Assembly: GCA_016800925.1 (NCBI GenBank)
Contig: JABCPU010000011.1
Location: 310,001 to 374,000, forward strand
DNA from: Suillus spraguei
Lineage: Eukaryota > Basidiomycota > Agaricomycetes > Boletales > Suillaceae
Direction: 5' to 3'
DNA: 64,000 bases
Shown in pieces: positions 23,890-33,681 of the stretch (the stretch's first letter is position 1; each line of letters starts with the position of its first letter). The position numbers were made by a program, and so were the translations under genes. The notes beneath the pieces were generated by a model that worked only from the letters and a program-made list of their open reading frames with translations, was not told the origin of the DNA and searched no databases.

Positions 23890-24692
23890 ATGCCTGAAAC
23901 TCCTGCATTCACATCTGGCACTCCAAATACTGGAAATCACTGGCAACCCATGAAGCTGAACCTTCAAGATATTTCTTGTACTTTGAATATGGCTGCATCA
24001 TGCATCCGCGCATGTATCTCTCAATATCAGATGGAGGCTGCTAACAACCCTCCCTCTTCTGCCCGGATCATGTACTTTAAGGCCGGGCTGCAATGGGAGA
24101 TCAATGTAAGTGACTGATGACTGGATGACCAGCTGACTTTGGTGGGCAATGCTGAGATTTCCAACAGACATTTGTTTCTCCACTCCTGCAGTACTCAGCT
24201 GCAAGGAACATTGTTTCTGTTGTTCCAAGCCTGGTCGCTCATATCCTGACATTGTATCCCATGCTCACCTGGAACACTGTTCCAGACCACATCTTTTCAT
24301 CCCACCTATGTCAGTTTGATGATGTTGCAGCTCCGGGACATCCATCCTGGATTATTCCCAGCTATGATACTCCATGGTGGATGGGACACACTGAAATTCC
24401 GAATGAACCATGGCAATGGGGTCAAATCATGAGGTCCTGTGTCACTCACTACCAGCATTGGATGGAAAATGGAGTTAAAAATGATGGCTTGGTTCTTCCT
24501 GAGGAGGTAAATGACTCATCAGGCCCATCAGTGATGGGACTTAAGATGATTCGAGCACGCCTGGTAGCATTGATGGAGGAGCAAGATGAGGGTATCCATG
24601 AGAAGATGGCAGAGGTGAAGATGTACACTGACATGCTACAGAGATTGAAGAGAGGCAGGGGAGTGGAGTCCTCTTCACTGTGTTCAGAATAG
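23890..24692 (+). CDS. KDZ-linked ORF4, left copy (intact, unknown function)
   Basis: Two exons, 23890-24105 and 24168-24692, joined by a 62-bp GT-AG intron in phase 0, give an uninterrupted protein of about 246 residues starting MPETPAFTSGTPNTGNHWQP. Later blocks are NIVSVVPSLVAHILTLYPML, GHPSWIIPSYDTPWWMGHTE and NEPWQWGQIMRSCVTHYQHW. The C-terminal part is a charged helix (IRARLVALMEEQDEGIHEKM). No known domain was recognised. It starts 171 bp after the transposase stop on the same strand. The right copy has a 1-nt deletion (AACAACCC to AACACCC), so only this copy is open. The C-terminal helix recurs as a remnant at 49650-49795. Confidence 0.72.
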
Positions 24693-24759
24693 AGAGGTCT
24701 TTATGTCATACATGATGTAAAATATTATATTCTGTCCAAATGATTATCTTGACTCCCTA

Positions 24760-26570
24760 ATATTTAGTTCCGGATTTCAAGGACTGGATTTCAAGGTCCA
24801 GATGTAGAGTCCTAAATCCAGAATGCTCAGTGGCAAATGCCCGAGTGCCAAGGTACTCGGAGTTTGGGACTCAATTCATGGGACTCAACTTTCGAATGGC
24901 AAGATTGCCTCACATTTTCTGAGTGCTGAGTCACGAATCTTAGGTACTGAACCCCGAACCCAGAAATTGTGGACTACTGGATTTTGGGGTTTGGAGTTCG
25001 GCACTCAAGATTCGAGATGAAATAGATATCTCACAAAAATGTGTGGATCAAAGTTTTTTCTTTGCCTCACATTTTTCTGAGTCCCGAGTGAATGCCGAAC
25101 CCTGAAACTGTGGACTTCCAGATTTCGGGGTTCAGGGTTCAGCACTCACAATGTGTGGGTCAAAGTCTCTTTATTGGTTCTGAGTCCCGAGTGCCAGGTG
25201 CCGGGTGCAAAGTCCCAAAAATTGACACTCGAGATTCCAGACCACACTGATACCTACCAAAAATTTGTGGATTAAAATCTTTTTATTGCCCCATATTCTC
25301 TTAAAATGTGTGGATCAATATCTTTCACATTGTTCTGAGTCCCGTGTCCCATGTGCCAGACGCCGGGGCTTGGGGTTTGGCACTTAAAATGTGTGAATGA
25401 ATATCTTTCACATTGTTATGAGTCCTGAGTCCCGAGTGCCAGAGTGCCGGCTGCCGGGGTTTGGCACTCAAAATGTGTGGATCAATATCTTTCACATAAT
25501 TATGAGTCCTGAGTCCGGAGTCCCGAGTGCCAGCTGCCAGGGTTCAGGGTTTGGCGCTCAACATGTGTGGATCAATAACTTTCACATTATTCTGAGTCCC
25601 GAGTCTCAAGTTCCAGGTGCCAGGGCTCGGCATTCAGCGTTTGACACTTAACATGTGTGGATCAATATCTTTCACAATGTTATGAGTCCCGAGTCCCAAG
25701 TCCCAGCTGCCGGGGTTCGGGGTTTGGCACTCAAACTGTGTAGATCAATAACATTCACATTATTTTGAGTCCCAAGTGCTGGCTACTGGGGTTTGGGGTT
25801 CAGCACTCAAACTATGTGGATCAATAAATTTCACATTATTCTGAGTCCTGAGTCCTGAGTTCTGGGCTCTGGGGTTCGGCATTCAGCGTTCAGCACTTAA
25901 CATGTGTGAATTAATATCTTTCACATTGTTCTGAGTCCCGAGTCCCAAGTGCCGGCTGCCGGGGTTCAGGGTTCGGCACTTAATATATGTGAATTCATAT
26001 CTTTCACATTGTTCTGAGTCCCAAGTCCTGAGTGCCGGCTGCCAGGTTGGGGTTCGGCACTTAATATATGTGAATTCATATCTTTCACATTGTTATGAGT
26101 CCTGAGTCCCGACTGCCAGCTGCCCGGGTTCGGGGTTCGGCACTTAATATACGTGAATTCATATCTTTCACATTGTTCTGAGTCCCAAGTCCCGAGTGCT
26201 GGCTGCCGGAGTTTGGGGTTTGGCACTTAATATATGTGAATTCATATCTTTCACAATGTTATGAGTCCTGAGTGCTGGCTGCCAGGGTTCGGGGTTCGGC
26301 ACTCAAAATGCGTGGATCAAAGTCTGTTGCCTCACATTGTTCTGCCTCACATTTTGCTGAGTCCCGAGTGTCAAACCTGAATTCGGACTATCGATTATTG
26401 AGTCCCAAATTTCGAGTATCGAGTCCCGAGTGCCAAGATACTCAGAGTTCGGGACTCAATTCATGGAACTCAACTTCCGACTTGAGTTCCAGAAATGTTG
26501 ATGCTCTAATTGGTACATGGTATTCGTGTGTTGCTACTAACATTGGTAACAACTCTTTCAACTTCTTTGA
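24760..26570. repeat. minisatellite block, left arm
   Basis: Degenerate units of about 75-95 bp built from TGAGTCCCGAGTGCC, GGCTGCCGGGGTTCGG and GTGTGGATCAATATCTTTCAC. More than fifteen units lie between the ORF4 end and the TET pseudogene. The right arm has the same family in reverse (30110-32690), and more occurs at 44.4-46.2 and 53.0-55.5 kb. Confidence 0.9.
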
Positions 26571-26577
26571 TCTTTCA

Positions 26578-27544
26578 CATTGTGGTTAGTATGCGGCCTT
26601 CGACCCTAGCCCATCCACATGAGGGAACCCTGGCATAAATGTGCACAGAATCCCTCATATACCATGCCCAAGCAATCCGATCCCCTTCCACTCCATGAAC
26701 CCCATGTCTCACAATCCTTCCCGAAAATGCAATCATACAGCCGGAATCATACCTGAATTCCAGCTGAAGGCTTGGCATACTCATCCGAACATTAGAATAG
26801 TTCCCCATGGTGGTGAGAAGCATTCAGGAATCGATAAATGGTCTTGATGATTGGGGGTTTCCCGATTGGAAATGATGGAGAGGCTGTTAAACATGGATGC
26901 CCAGTACTGCAGGGTCTCTGGCATCTGTGGCAGTTCCTTGCTCACTGCCTTATCTCCGAGGTGTGACAAGGCTCGTAACCCTGCAAAGTACTGCTGAGGA
27001 TGCATGACCCTGAGTGCCGCCAATGTGATGGCTGCTGGCCTTGTAATAGCTTTGAGGTTATTCTCGGAGGAGGGTCCCTTCAATGATGGAGATACCTCCA
27101 GATCTGACAGATTCTATGGGATTGGTGAGTTTGACTCCAGAAATCACCATCTCATCACATCCTACCTTGTGGCCCTGTTGAAACCATGCCGGAGATAAAT
27201 TGATGCATCCGGGAGTTGACCCAACATTTTCCGAGCCCTGTTTGAACCATTCTTGATTATATCACCAATTGCCATCAGCCTTTACACTTTTTTCGAGGCT
27301 TAGACCCAGCAAATCGGTGGCCGCCCTGATTTCCTTCTGTAGGTACCATTTGATATTCAATATCCATTGAGTAACAATCTACATTATGCACCTGGGTGGT
27401 CTCGGTCAGGGTGTCTGGGAGGTACCATGCGATGATGGTACTGGAAGCATCGAGAATTGTGGCAGGTTTGTCCACCAACTTTGTGCCCTCATGGCCAGGA
27501 GGACACCTCTCAAGCAACTTCTCCTCTTTCTCGTCATTATGCAC
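26578..27544 (-). pseudogene. TET/JBP-type dioxygenase, left copy (truncated, frameshifted)
   Basis: Reverse-complement relative of 29130-30099. It keeps DKPATILDASSTIIAWYLPD, CINLSPAWFQQGHKVGC, the HxD motif in ISNRETPNHQDHLSIPEC, and the later FRYDSGCMIAFSGRIVRHGV. Compared with the right copy it lacks the N-terminal third (the arm ends at about 27544) and has lost about ten bases after SIPECF, removing part of FDILNTM and shifting the frame. It is therefore inactive as written. Confidence 0.8.
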
Positions 27545-27559
27545 ATATTACAGTGAACT

Positions 27560-28075
27560 ATCTCCGTATTATACGAGTGAATGGACGTGCATAATATCCC
27601 GTATGATACAGGCCAGCGGACCATGGGCCCCATGGTAGAAATATCCTCGTTGATGACGATGGGCCGGGAGGAATATTATTCCCGATGACAGCGGGTGGGC
27701 CCATGCAAGGAATATGTAGAGTAGATGAGTGGGCCGATGTAATCCGGTAGACGGATGGGCTGAGGTAGTTGGATATCATGTAGATGGGTGTATCAAGGTA
27801 GATGTGTATCAAATAGACAGGTATGTGAAGGGTACTTGTTATCACATACACGGGTGGGCCCAGACACATATTAAATTAGACGGGTATTAGACGGGTGAGC
27901 CGAGAGTGTTATATAAATATTTATTAGACGGGTGGGCCGAGGGTGTTGTACAGTATATTATATTAGATGGGTGGGCTGAGGGTGGTATAAAATATAGACG
28001 GGTGGGCCCATGTGTATGATAATGGTAGACATGACGGAGCTGAGGGAGTTGCATATCATCTGAATCAGAGGAGGT
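27560..28075. repeat. array of spaced GACGGGTGGGCC motifs
   Basis: The 12-mer and close variants recur every 25-60 bp in AT-rich spacers. The stretch 27750-28070 is a direct relative of 46870-47147, and 27595-27720 is a reverse relative of about 46600-46850. Related arrays lie at 46360-46870 and 55720-56100. No coding potential. Confidence 0.75.
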
Positions 28076-28101
28076 AATAAATCACAGTTACTGAGTTCCC
28101 A

Positions 28102-28620
28102 GAGCAGCAGGTGCTCTCTTGACATGGCCTTTTATGGCGCTTAGGTTGTCTTGTAGAATGTGGAAACCAGGGTGCGGGGCTTGTGTTGCCCTACAAGACA
28201 CCCAGCTCCGACCCCCGAAAATCAGATGAAGCATACCAAGTTCCAAGTTCCGAGTTCCGAGACCCGGGTCTCGACACATAATTCAGTCAATATGAGACAC
28301 CCAGTTCCGACCCCCAAAATTTGAGTGAAGCATACCAAGTTCCGGGAGCAGCAAGTGATGTCTTGAAATGGCCTTTATGGCGCTTAGGTTATCTTGTAGA
28401 ATGTGGAAAGCGGGGTGCGAGGCTTGTGTTGCCCTACAAGACACCCAGTTCCGACCCCCAAAAATCAGATGAAGCATACCAAGTTCCGAGTTCCGAGACC
28501 CGGGTCTCGACACATAATTCAGTCAATACGAGACACCCAGTTCCAACCCCCGAAATTTGAGTGAAGCATACCAAGTTCCGGAGTTCCGAACCCGGGTCTC
28601 GACAAATGAATATCAGATAT
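28102..28620. repeat. two tandem ~244-bp units upstream of the TET gene
   Basis: Units begin GAGCAGCAG/AAGTG at 28102 and 28346 and share CTTAGGTTATCTTGTAGAAT, GTGTTGCCCTACAAGACACC and the perfect palindrome GAGACCCGGGTCTC (near 28257 and 28494). A third partial copy ends near 28605 as ACCCGGGTCTCGAC. They are absent from the left arm. Confidence 0.8.
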
Positions 28621-28793
28621 CCAGCACACTTCCAATCATCTGGTATTTCATTGAGCAATGGATGATAATACAGCTTTGAAAGCCAACATCATCCAAGGTT
28701 CCCTTATCTGATCCTCGCTATCTCCACCCCCTTTAACACCAAAGTCTGGACATCCAGCATTCAGCGTCTGATTTCCCAATATCAACTTGCAAC

Positions 28794-30099
28794 ATGAACA
28801 CTTCTTCCATGTCCACTTGTGACATAAAAATCTGGCGCACTTGGGCCCTGGCCATCACTCATGAAGCAGGGGCATATACCGAACAAAAATTCAATGCAGA
28901 GAAGACTGGAGGAGAACCAGATATACCTTCTCCGAACCTGGACACTGATCTGGTGATGGCGTGCGATCGCTTGGCTGATGTACTCATAAAGGCATATAAA
29001 AATCCCAGTGGGTCTTCCTGCAGATGTTGAAAATGTGTTTGATCATTCAAATTCCTTCATGACAGTTAAGATGCAGATTGATATTGCAAGATATAGCAAA
29101 TTGATATCCCCAAAGAACACTGGGCATAATGAGGAGAAAGAGGAGAAGTTGCTTGAGAGGTGTCCTCCTGGCCATGAGGGCACAAAGTTGGTGGACAAAC
29201 CTGCCACAATTCTCGATGCTTCCAGTACCATCATCGCATGGTACCTTCCGGACACCCTGACCGAGACCACCCAGGTGCGTAATGTGTAGATTGTTACTCA
29301 ATGGATATTGAATATCAAATGGTACCTACAGAAGGAAATCAGGGCGGCCACCGATTTTCTGGGTCCAAGCCTCGAAAAAAGTGTAAAGGCTGATGGCAAT
29401 TGGCGATATAATCAAGAATGGTTCAAACAGGGCTCGGAAAATGTTGGGTCAACTCCCGGATGCATCAATTTATCTCCGGCATGGTTTCAACAGGGCCACA
29501 AGGTAGGATGTGATGAGATGGTGATTTCTGGAGTCAAACTCACCAATCCCATAGAATCTGTCAGATCGGAGGTATCTGCATCATTGAAGGGACCCTCCTC
29601 CGAGAATATCCTGAAAGCTATTGCAAGGCCGGCAGCCATCGCATCGGTGGCACTCAGGGTCATGCATCCTCAGCAGTATTTTGCAGGGTTACGAGCCTTG
29701 TCACACCTCAGAGATAAGGCACTGAGCAAGGAACTGCCACAGATGCCAGAGACCCTGCAGTACTGGGCATCCGTGTTTAACAGCCTCTCCATCATTTCCA
29801 ATCGGGAAACCCCCAATCATCGAGACCATTTATCGATTCCTGAATGCTTCGATATTCTCAACACCATGGGGAACTATTCTAATGCTCGGATGAGTATGCC
29901 AAGCCTTCAGCTGGAATTCAGGTATGATTCCGGCTGTATGATTGCATTTTCGGGAAGAATTGTGAGACATGGGGTTGATGGAGGGGAAGGGGATTGGATT
30001 GCTTGGGCATGGTATATGAGGGATTCTGTGCACATTTATGCCGGGGTTCCCTCATGTGGATGGGCTATGGTCGAAGGTTGCATACTAACCACGGTGTGA
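28794..30099 (+). CDS. TET/JBP-family 2-oxoglutarate/Fe(II) dioxygenase (KDZ-linked), one frameshift
   Basis: Exon 1 28794-29274 and exon 2 29332-30099, joined by a 57-bp GT-AG intron in phase 0 (TETTQ/KEIRAAT), about 415 residues. Conserved segments in order: CINLSPAWFQQGHKVGC, LRVMHPQQYFAGL, FNSLSIISNRETPNHRDHLS with the iron ligands His (29818) and Asp (29824) of HxD, LEFRYDSGCMIAFSGRIVRH with the distal iron-ligand His (29968), and WYMRDSVH with an Arg (30019) suited to 2-oxoglutarate. This matches the fungal TET/JBP-type domain of KDZ-associated genes. Relatives such as Coprinopsis TET oxidise 5-methylcytosine. The motif GDW replaces what I recall as GER/GDR in many relatives. An A5 run near 28999 puts KAYK and GLPADVENV in different frames; one A fewer restores continuity. 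Either a lesion or a base-call error. Confidence 0.82.
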
Positions 30100-30109
30100 A
30101 AGATCAAAG

Positions 30110-32690
30110 AAGTTGAAAGAGTTGTTACCCATGTTAGTAGCAACACATGAATACCATGTACCAATTAGAGCATCAACAGTTCTGGAACTCAAGTCGGAAG
30201 TCGAGTTCCATGAATTGAGTCCCTAACTCTGTGTATCTCGGCACTTGGGACTCGATCCTCGAAATTCGGGACTCAATGATCGATAGTCCGAATTCAGGCT
30301 TGACACTTGGGACTCAGCAAAGTGTGAGGCAGCACAATGTGAGGCAACAGACTTTGATCCACACATTTTGACTGCTGAACACTGAACCCCGGCAGCCGGC
30401 ACTCGGGACTCAGGACTGATACCAATGTGAAAAATATGAATTCACATATAGTGAGTGCCAAATCCCAAACTCCGGCAGCCGGAACTTGGGACTCGGGACT
30501 CAGAACAATTGTTAAGACTGTACTCAAGGGTAGAGAGATCCGAAGGGCTTTGGCCTCAGTTCGTACACTGTGCCCCTTTCTCGAGTAATGCCCCTTATTT
30601 CAGGGAGGAGTTATTCGTCTGAAGACCCGGAAGGAGTTGCTGACGGATCCAGGTGTCCGAAGGTGTCGGATATGATACGTCCGAAGGTTATTCGGAACGT
30701 AAGGAGAGGACAGAGATTAAGGCTAGTTTCGGAACGAGTTCCTAACTAGAAACTAACGGAGATGGACTATCCGAAGATAGAGTCGGAGGTATAGACTATA
30801 GGAATCAATCCTAAGTCTCAGAAGGTGACTTAAAGCGAGAGTGGCTTAAGTCCGGAGGAGGCAGAATGAGTAGAATCTAAGATGATATTCGAACTAAGGT
30901 TCTACGGAGATCTACAAGTGGTTTATATACTGTAAGTATCTAAGACGGATAATCAGCAAGTCCGGGACCGAGGGCTATGTACGAAGTGTAGCGGAAGTCT
31001 ATTAGTTAATGCACAGCGATCAGTAAGCATGAATCGGAAATGAACACAGGAAACGGATCAGTAACACAGGACGGAAATATAAACAGCCGGAGTACGGTAG
31101 TAGGAGAAATGACGAAAGGAGATAGACGCAGATGTACACAAGGGAGTTAAGGTGCGAGAAGTGAGTACATTCGGATGGGTGGTCCGGACAAGATCTGTGG
31201 ACCGGACGGATATGGAAATGATCGGATCTGAGATTAGAAGTATGGTATATGACAACAATGTGAAAGATGTGAATTCACATATCATAAATGACGAACTCCA
31301 AACCCCGGCAGCCGGGACTCGGGACTCAGAATAATGTGCAAGTCATTGATCCACACATGTTGAGGGCCGAACTCCGAACCCCGGCAGCCAGCGGTCGGGA
31401 CTTGGGACTCAGAACAACAAGAAAGATATTGATTCCTACATGTAAAGTGCTGAACATCGAATGCCGAACCCCAGAACCCGGAACTCGGCACTCAGCACTC
31501 AGAATCATGTGAAATTTAGTGAGCCACATATGTTAAGGGCCGAAGCCCGAACCCCGGCAGCCGGCAGTCGGGACTTGGGACTTAGAACAATGTGAAAGAT
31601 ACTGATTCCCACATATCAAGTGCCGAACCCCGAACCCTGGCAGCCGGAACTCGGGACTCGGGACACACAACATTGTGAATGATATAGATGCACGCATGTT
31701 AAGTGCCGAACGCTGACTGCCGAGCCCCGGCACCCAGAACTCGGCACTCGGCACTCAGAATAATCCACACATGTTGAGTGCCGAACCCCGAACTCCAGCA
31801 GCCAGAACTCGGGACTCACAACATTGTGAAAGATACTGATTCCCACATGTAAAGTGCCGAACCACCAACCCCGGCAGCCGGAACTCGGGACTCGGGACAT
31901 ACAACATTGTGAATGATATAGATGCACACATGTAAGTGCCGACTGCCGACTGCCGAGCCCCGGCACCCGGAACTCAGCACTCGGCACTCGGAATAATCCA
32001 CACATGTTGAGTGCCGAACCCCGAACTCTGGCAGCCGGAACTCGGGACTCGGAACACACAACATTGTGAATGATATTGATGCACACATGTTAAGTGCCGA
32101 ATGCCGACTGCCGAGCCCCAGCACCCGGAACTCGGCACTCGGCACTCAGAATAATGTGAAAGTTATTGATCCACATATGTTGAGTGCCCAACCGCGAACC
32201 CCGACAGCCGGAACTCGGCACTCACAACATTGTGAATAATATTGATGCACACATGTTAAGTGCCGAATGCCGCCGAGCCCCGGAACCCAGAACTCGGCAC
32301 TCGGCACTCAGACTAATGTGAAAGTTATTGATCCACACATGTTGAGTGCCAAACCCCGCACTGTCGCACAGATATCTATTTCGTCTTGAACCTTGATTGC
32401 TGAACCCCAAACCATGAAATCCGGTAGTCCACAATTTTGGGGTTCGGGTTCGGTACCTAAGATTCGTGACTCGCCACTCAGAAATATGTGAGGCAATCTT
32501 GCCATTCGGAAGTCGAGTCCCATGAATTGAGTCCCAAACTCTAAGTACCATGGCACTCGGGCATTCGCCACTCAGCATTTGGGATTTAGGACTCTACATC
32601 CGGATCTTGACATCCAGTCCTCGAAATCCGGAACAAAATATTTGGGAGTCAAGACAATCATTTGGACGGAATAAAATATTTTACATCATG
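30110..32690. repeat. minisatellite block, right arm
   Basis: Reverse-orientation counterpart of 24760-26570: units with GAGTGCCGAACCCCGAAC, GGAACTCGGGACTCGG and AATGTGAAAGATATTGATCC. Interrupted by a solo LTR at 30510-31254. It has more units than the left block, so unit number changed after duplication. Confidence 0.9.
30510..31254 (+). mobile_element. solo LTR (family B) in the minisatellite
   Basis: 745 bp, TGTTAAG...TATGACA, flanked by the 5-bp duplication ACAAT (30505-30509 and 31255-31259). It shares GGCCTCAGTTCGTACACTGT-like sequence with the LTRs at 47148-47910 and 50775-52142. Rich in TCCGGA/TTCGGA motifs. Confidence 0.8.
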
Positions 32691-32708
32691 TATGAAATGA
32701 AGACCATT

Positions 32709-33510
32709 CTAATCTAAAAACAGTGAAGAGGACTCCACTCCCCTGCCTCTCTTCAATCTCTGTAGCATGTCAGTGTACATCTTCACCTCTGCCATCTTCT
32801 CATGGATACCCTCATCTTGCTCCTCCATCAATGCTACCAGGCGTGCTCGAATCATCTTAAGTCCCATCACTGATGGGCCTGATGAGTCATTTACCTCCTC
32901 AGGAAGAACCAAGCCATCATCCTCAACTCCATTTTCCATCCAATGCTGGTAGTGAACGACACAGGACCTCATGATTTGACCCCATTGCCATGGTTCATTC
33001 GGAATTTCGGTGTGTCCCATCCACCATGGAGTATCATAGCTGGGAATAATCCAGGATGGATGTCCCGGAGCTGCAACATCATCAAACTGACATAGGTGGG
33101 ATGAAAAGATGTGGTCTGGAACAGTGTTCCAGGTGAGCATGGGATACAATGTCAGGACATGAGTGACGGGGCTTGGAACAACAGAAACGATGTTCCTTGC
33201 AGCTGAGTACTGCAGGAGTGGCGTAACAAATGTCTGTTGGAAATCTCAGCATTGCCCAAAAAAGTCAGCCGGTCATCCGGTAATCAGTCACTTACATTGA
33301 TCTCCCATTGCAGCCCGGCTTTAAAGTACATGATCCGGGCAGAAGAGGGAGGGTGTTAGCAGCCTCCATCTGATATTGAGAGATACATGCGCGGATGCGC
33401 GATGCAGCCATATTCAAAGTACAAGAAATATCTTGAAGGTTCAGCTTCATGGGTTGCCAGTGATGTCCAGTATTTGGAGTGCCAGATGTGGATGCAGGAG
33501 TTTCAGGCAT
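32709..33510 (-). pseudogene. KDZ-linked ORF4, right copy (1-nt frameshift)
   Basis: Same gene as 23890-24692. It opens with MPETPASTSGTPNTGHHWQP, but a base lost in AACA(A)CCC (about 33356) shifts the frame before the intron. The second exon, with HPSWIIPSYDTPWWMGHTEI and IRARLVALMEEQDEGIHEKM, is otherwise well preserved and ends ...GVESSSLFLD. Confidence 0.7.
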
Positions 33511-33681
33511 GGCTAATGCAAGAGTGTGACGCTGGGAATGACACTGACAGATGGTGAAGAGCTGATGATATGAGTCACTGATGGATGGATTAGAGATTCA
33601 AACTCCGACATGGGCTGACCCGGACAATTCCCAGGACTCAATGTTTGGGTGTCAAATATGTGTTTCATCAGCAAAACAAAT

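Larger units (their letters stand above)
6390..24700 (+). mobile_element. KDZ-type DNA transposon locus, left copy (inverted relative to right copy)
   Basis: This span is the reverse-complement relative of 44345-32690, with nested insertions. Correspondence to the right copy: 6397-10660 matches 44328 down to about 38812; 19187-19723 matches about 38790-38270; 20670-21447 matches about 36255-35485; 21921-24700 matches 35485-32700. Private changes on this side are a LTR element with nested chromovirus (10661-19186), another LTR copy replacing about 2 kb (19724-20669), and a solo LTR (21448-21920). The minisatellite and TET gene beyond 24700 are co-duplicated. The outer end abuts truncated LINE ORF1; no target-site duplication is visible there. 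Confidence 0.8.

Noticed and set aside
25966..26226. open frames through the minisatellite blocks
   Set aside because: Repeat units with few stops give long chance frames in both directions; no gene-like start or splice sites.
24760..26570. CRISPR-like repeat/spacer pattern
   Set aside because: Units vary in length and the 'spacers' are diverged copies of each other; the genome is fungal. This is a minisatellite.
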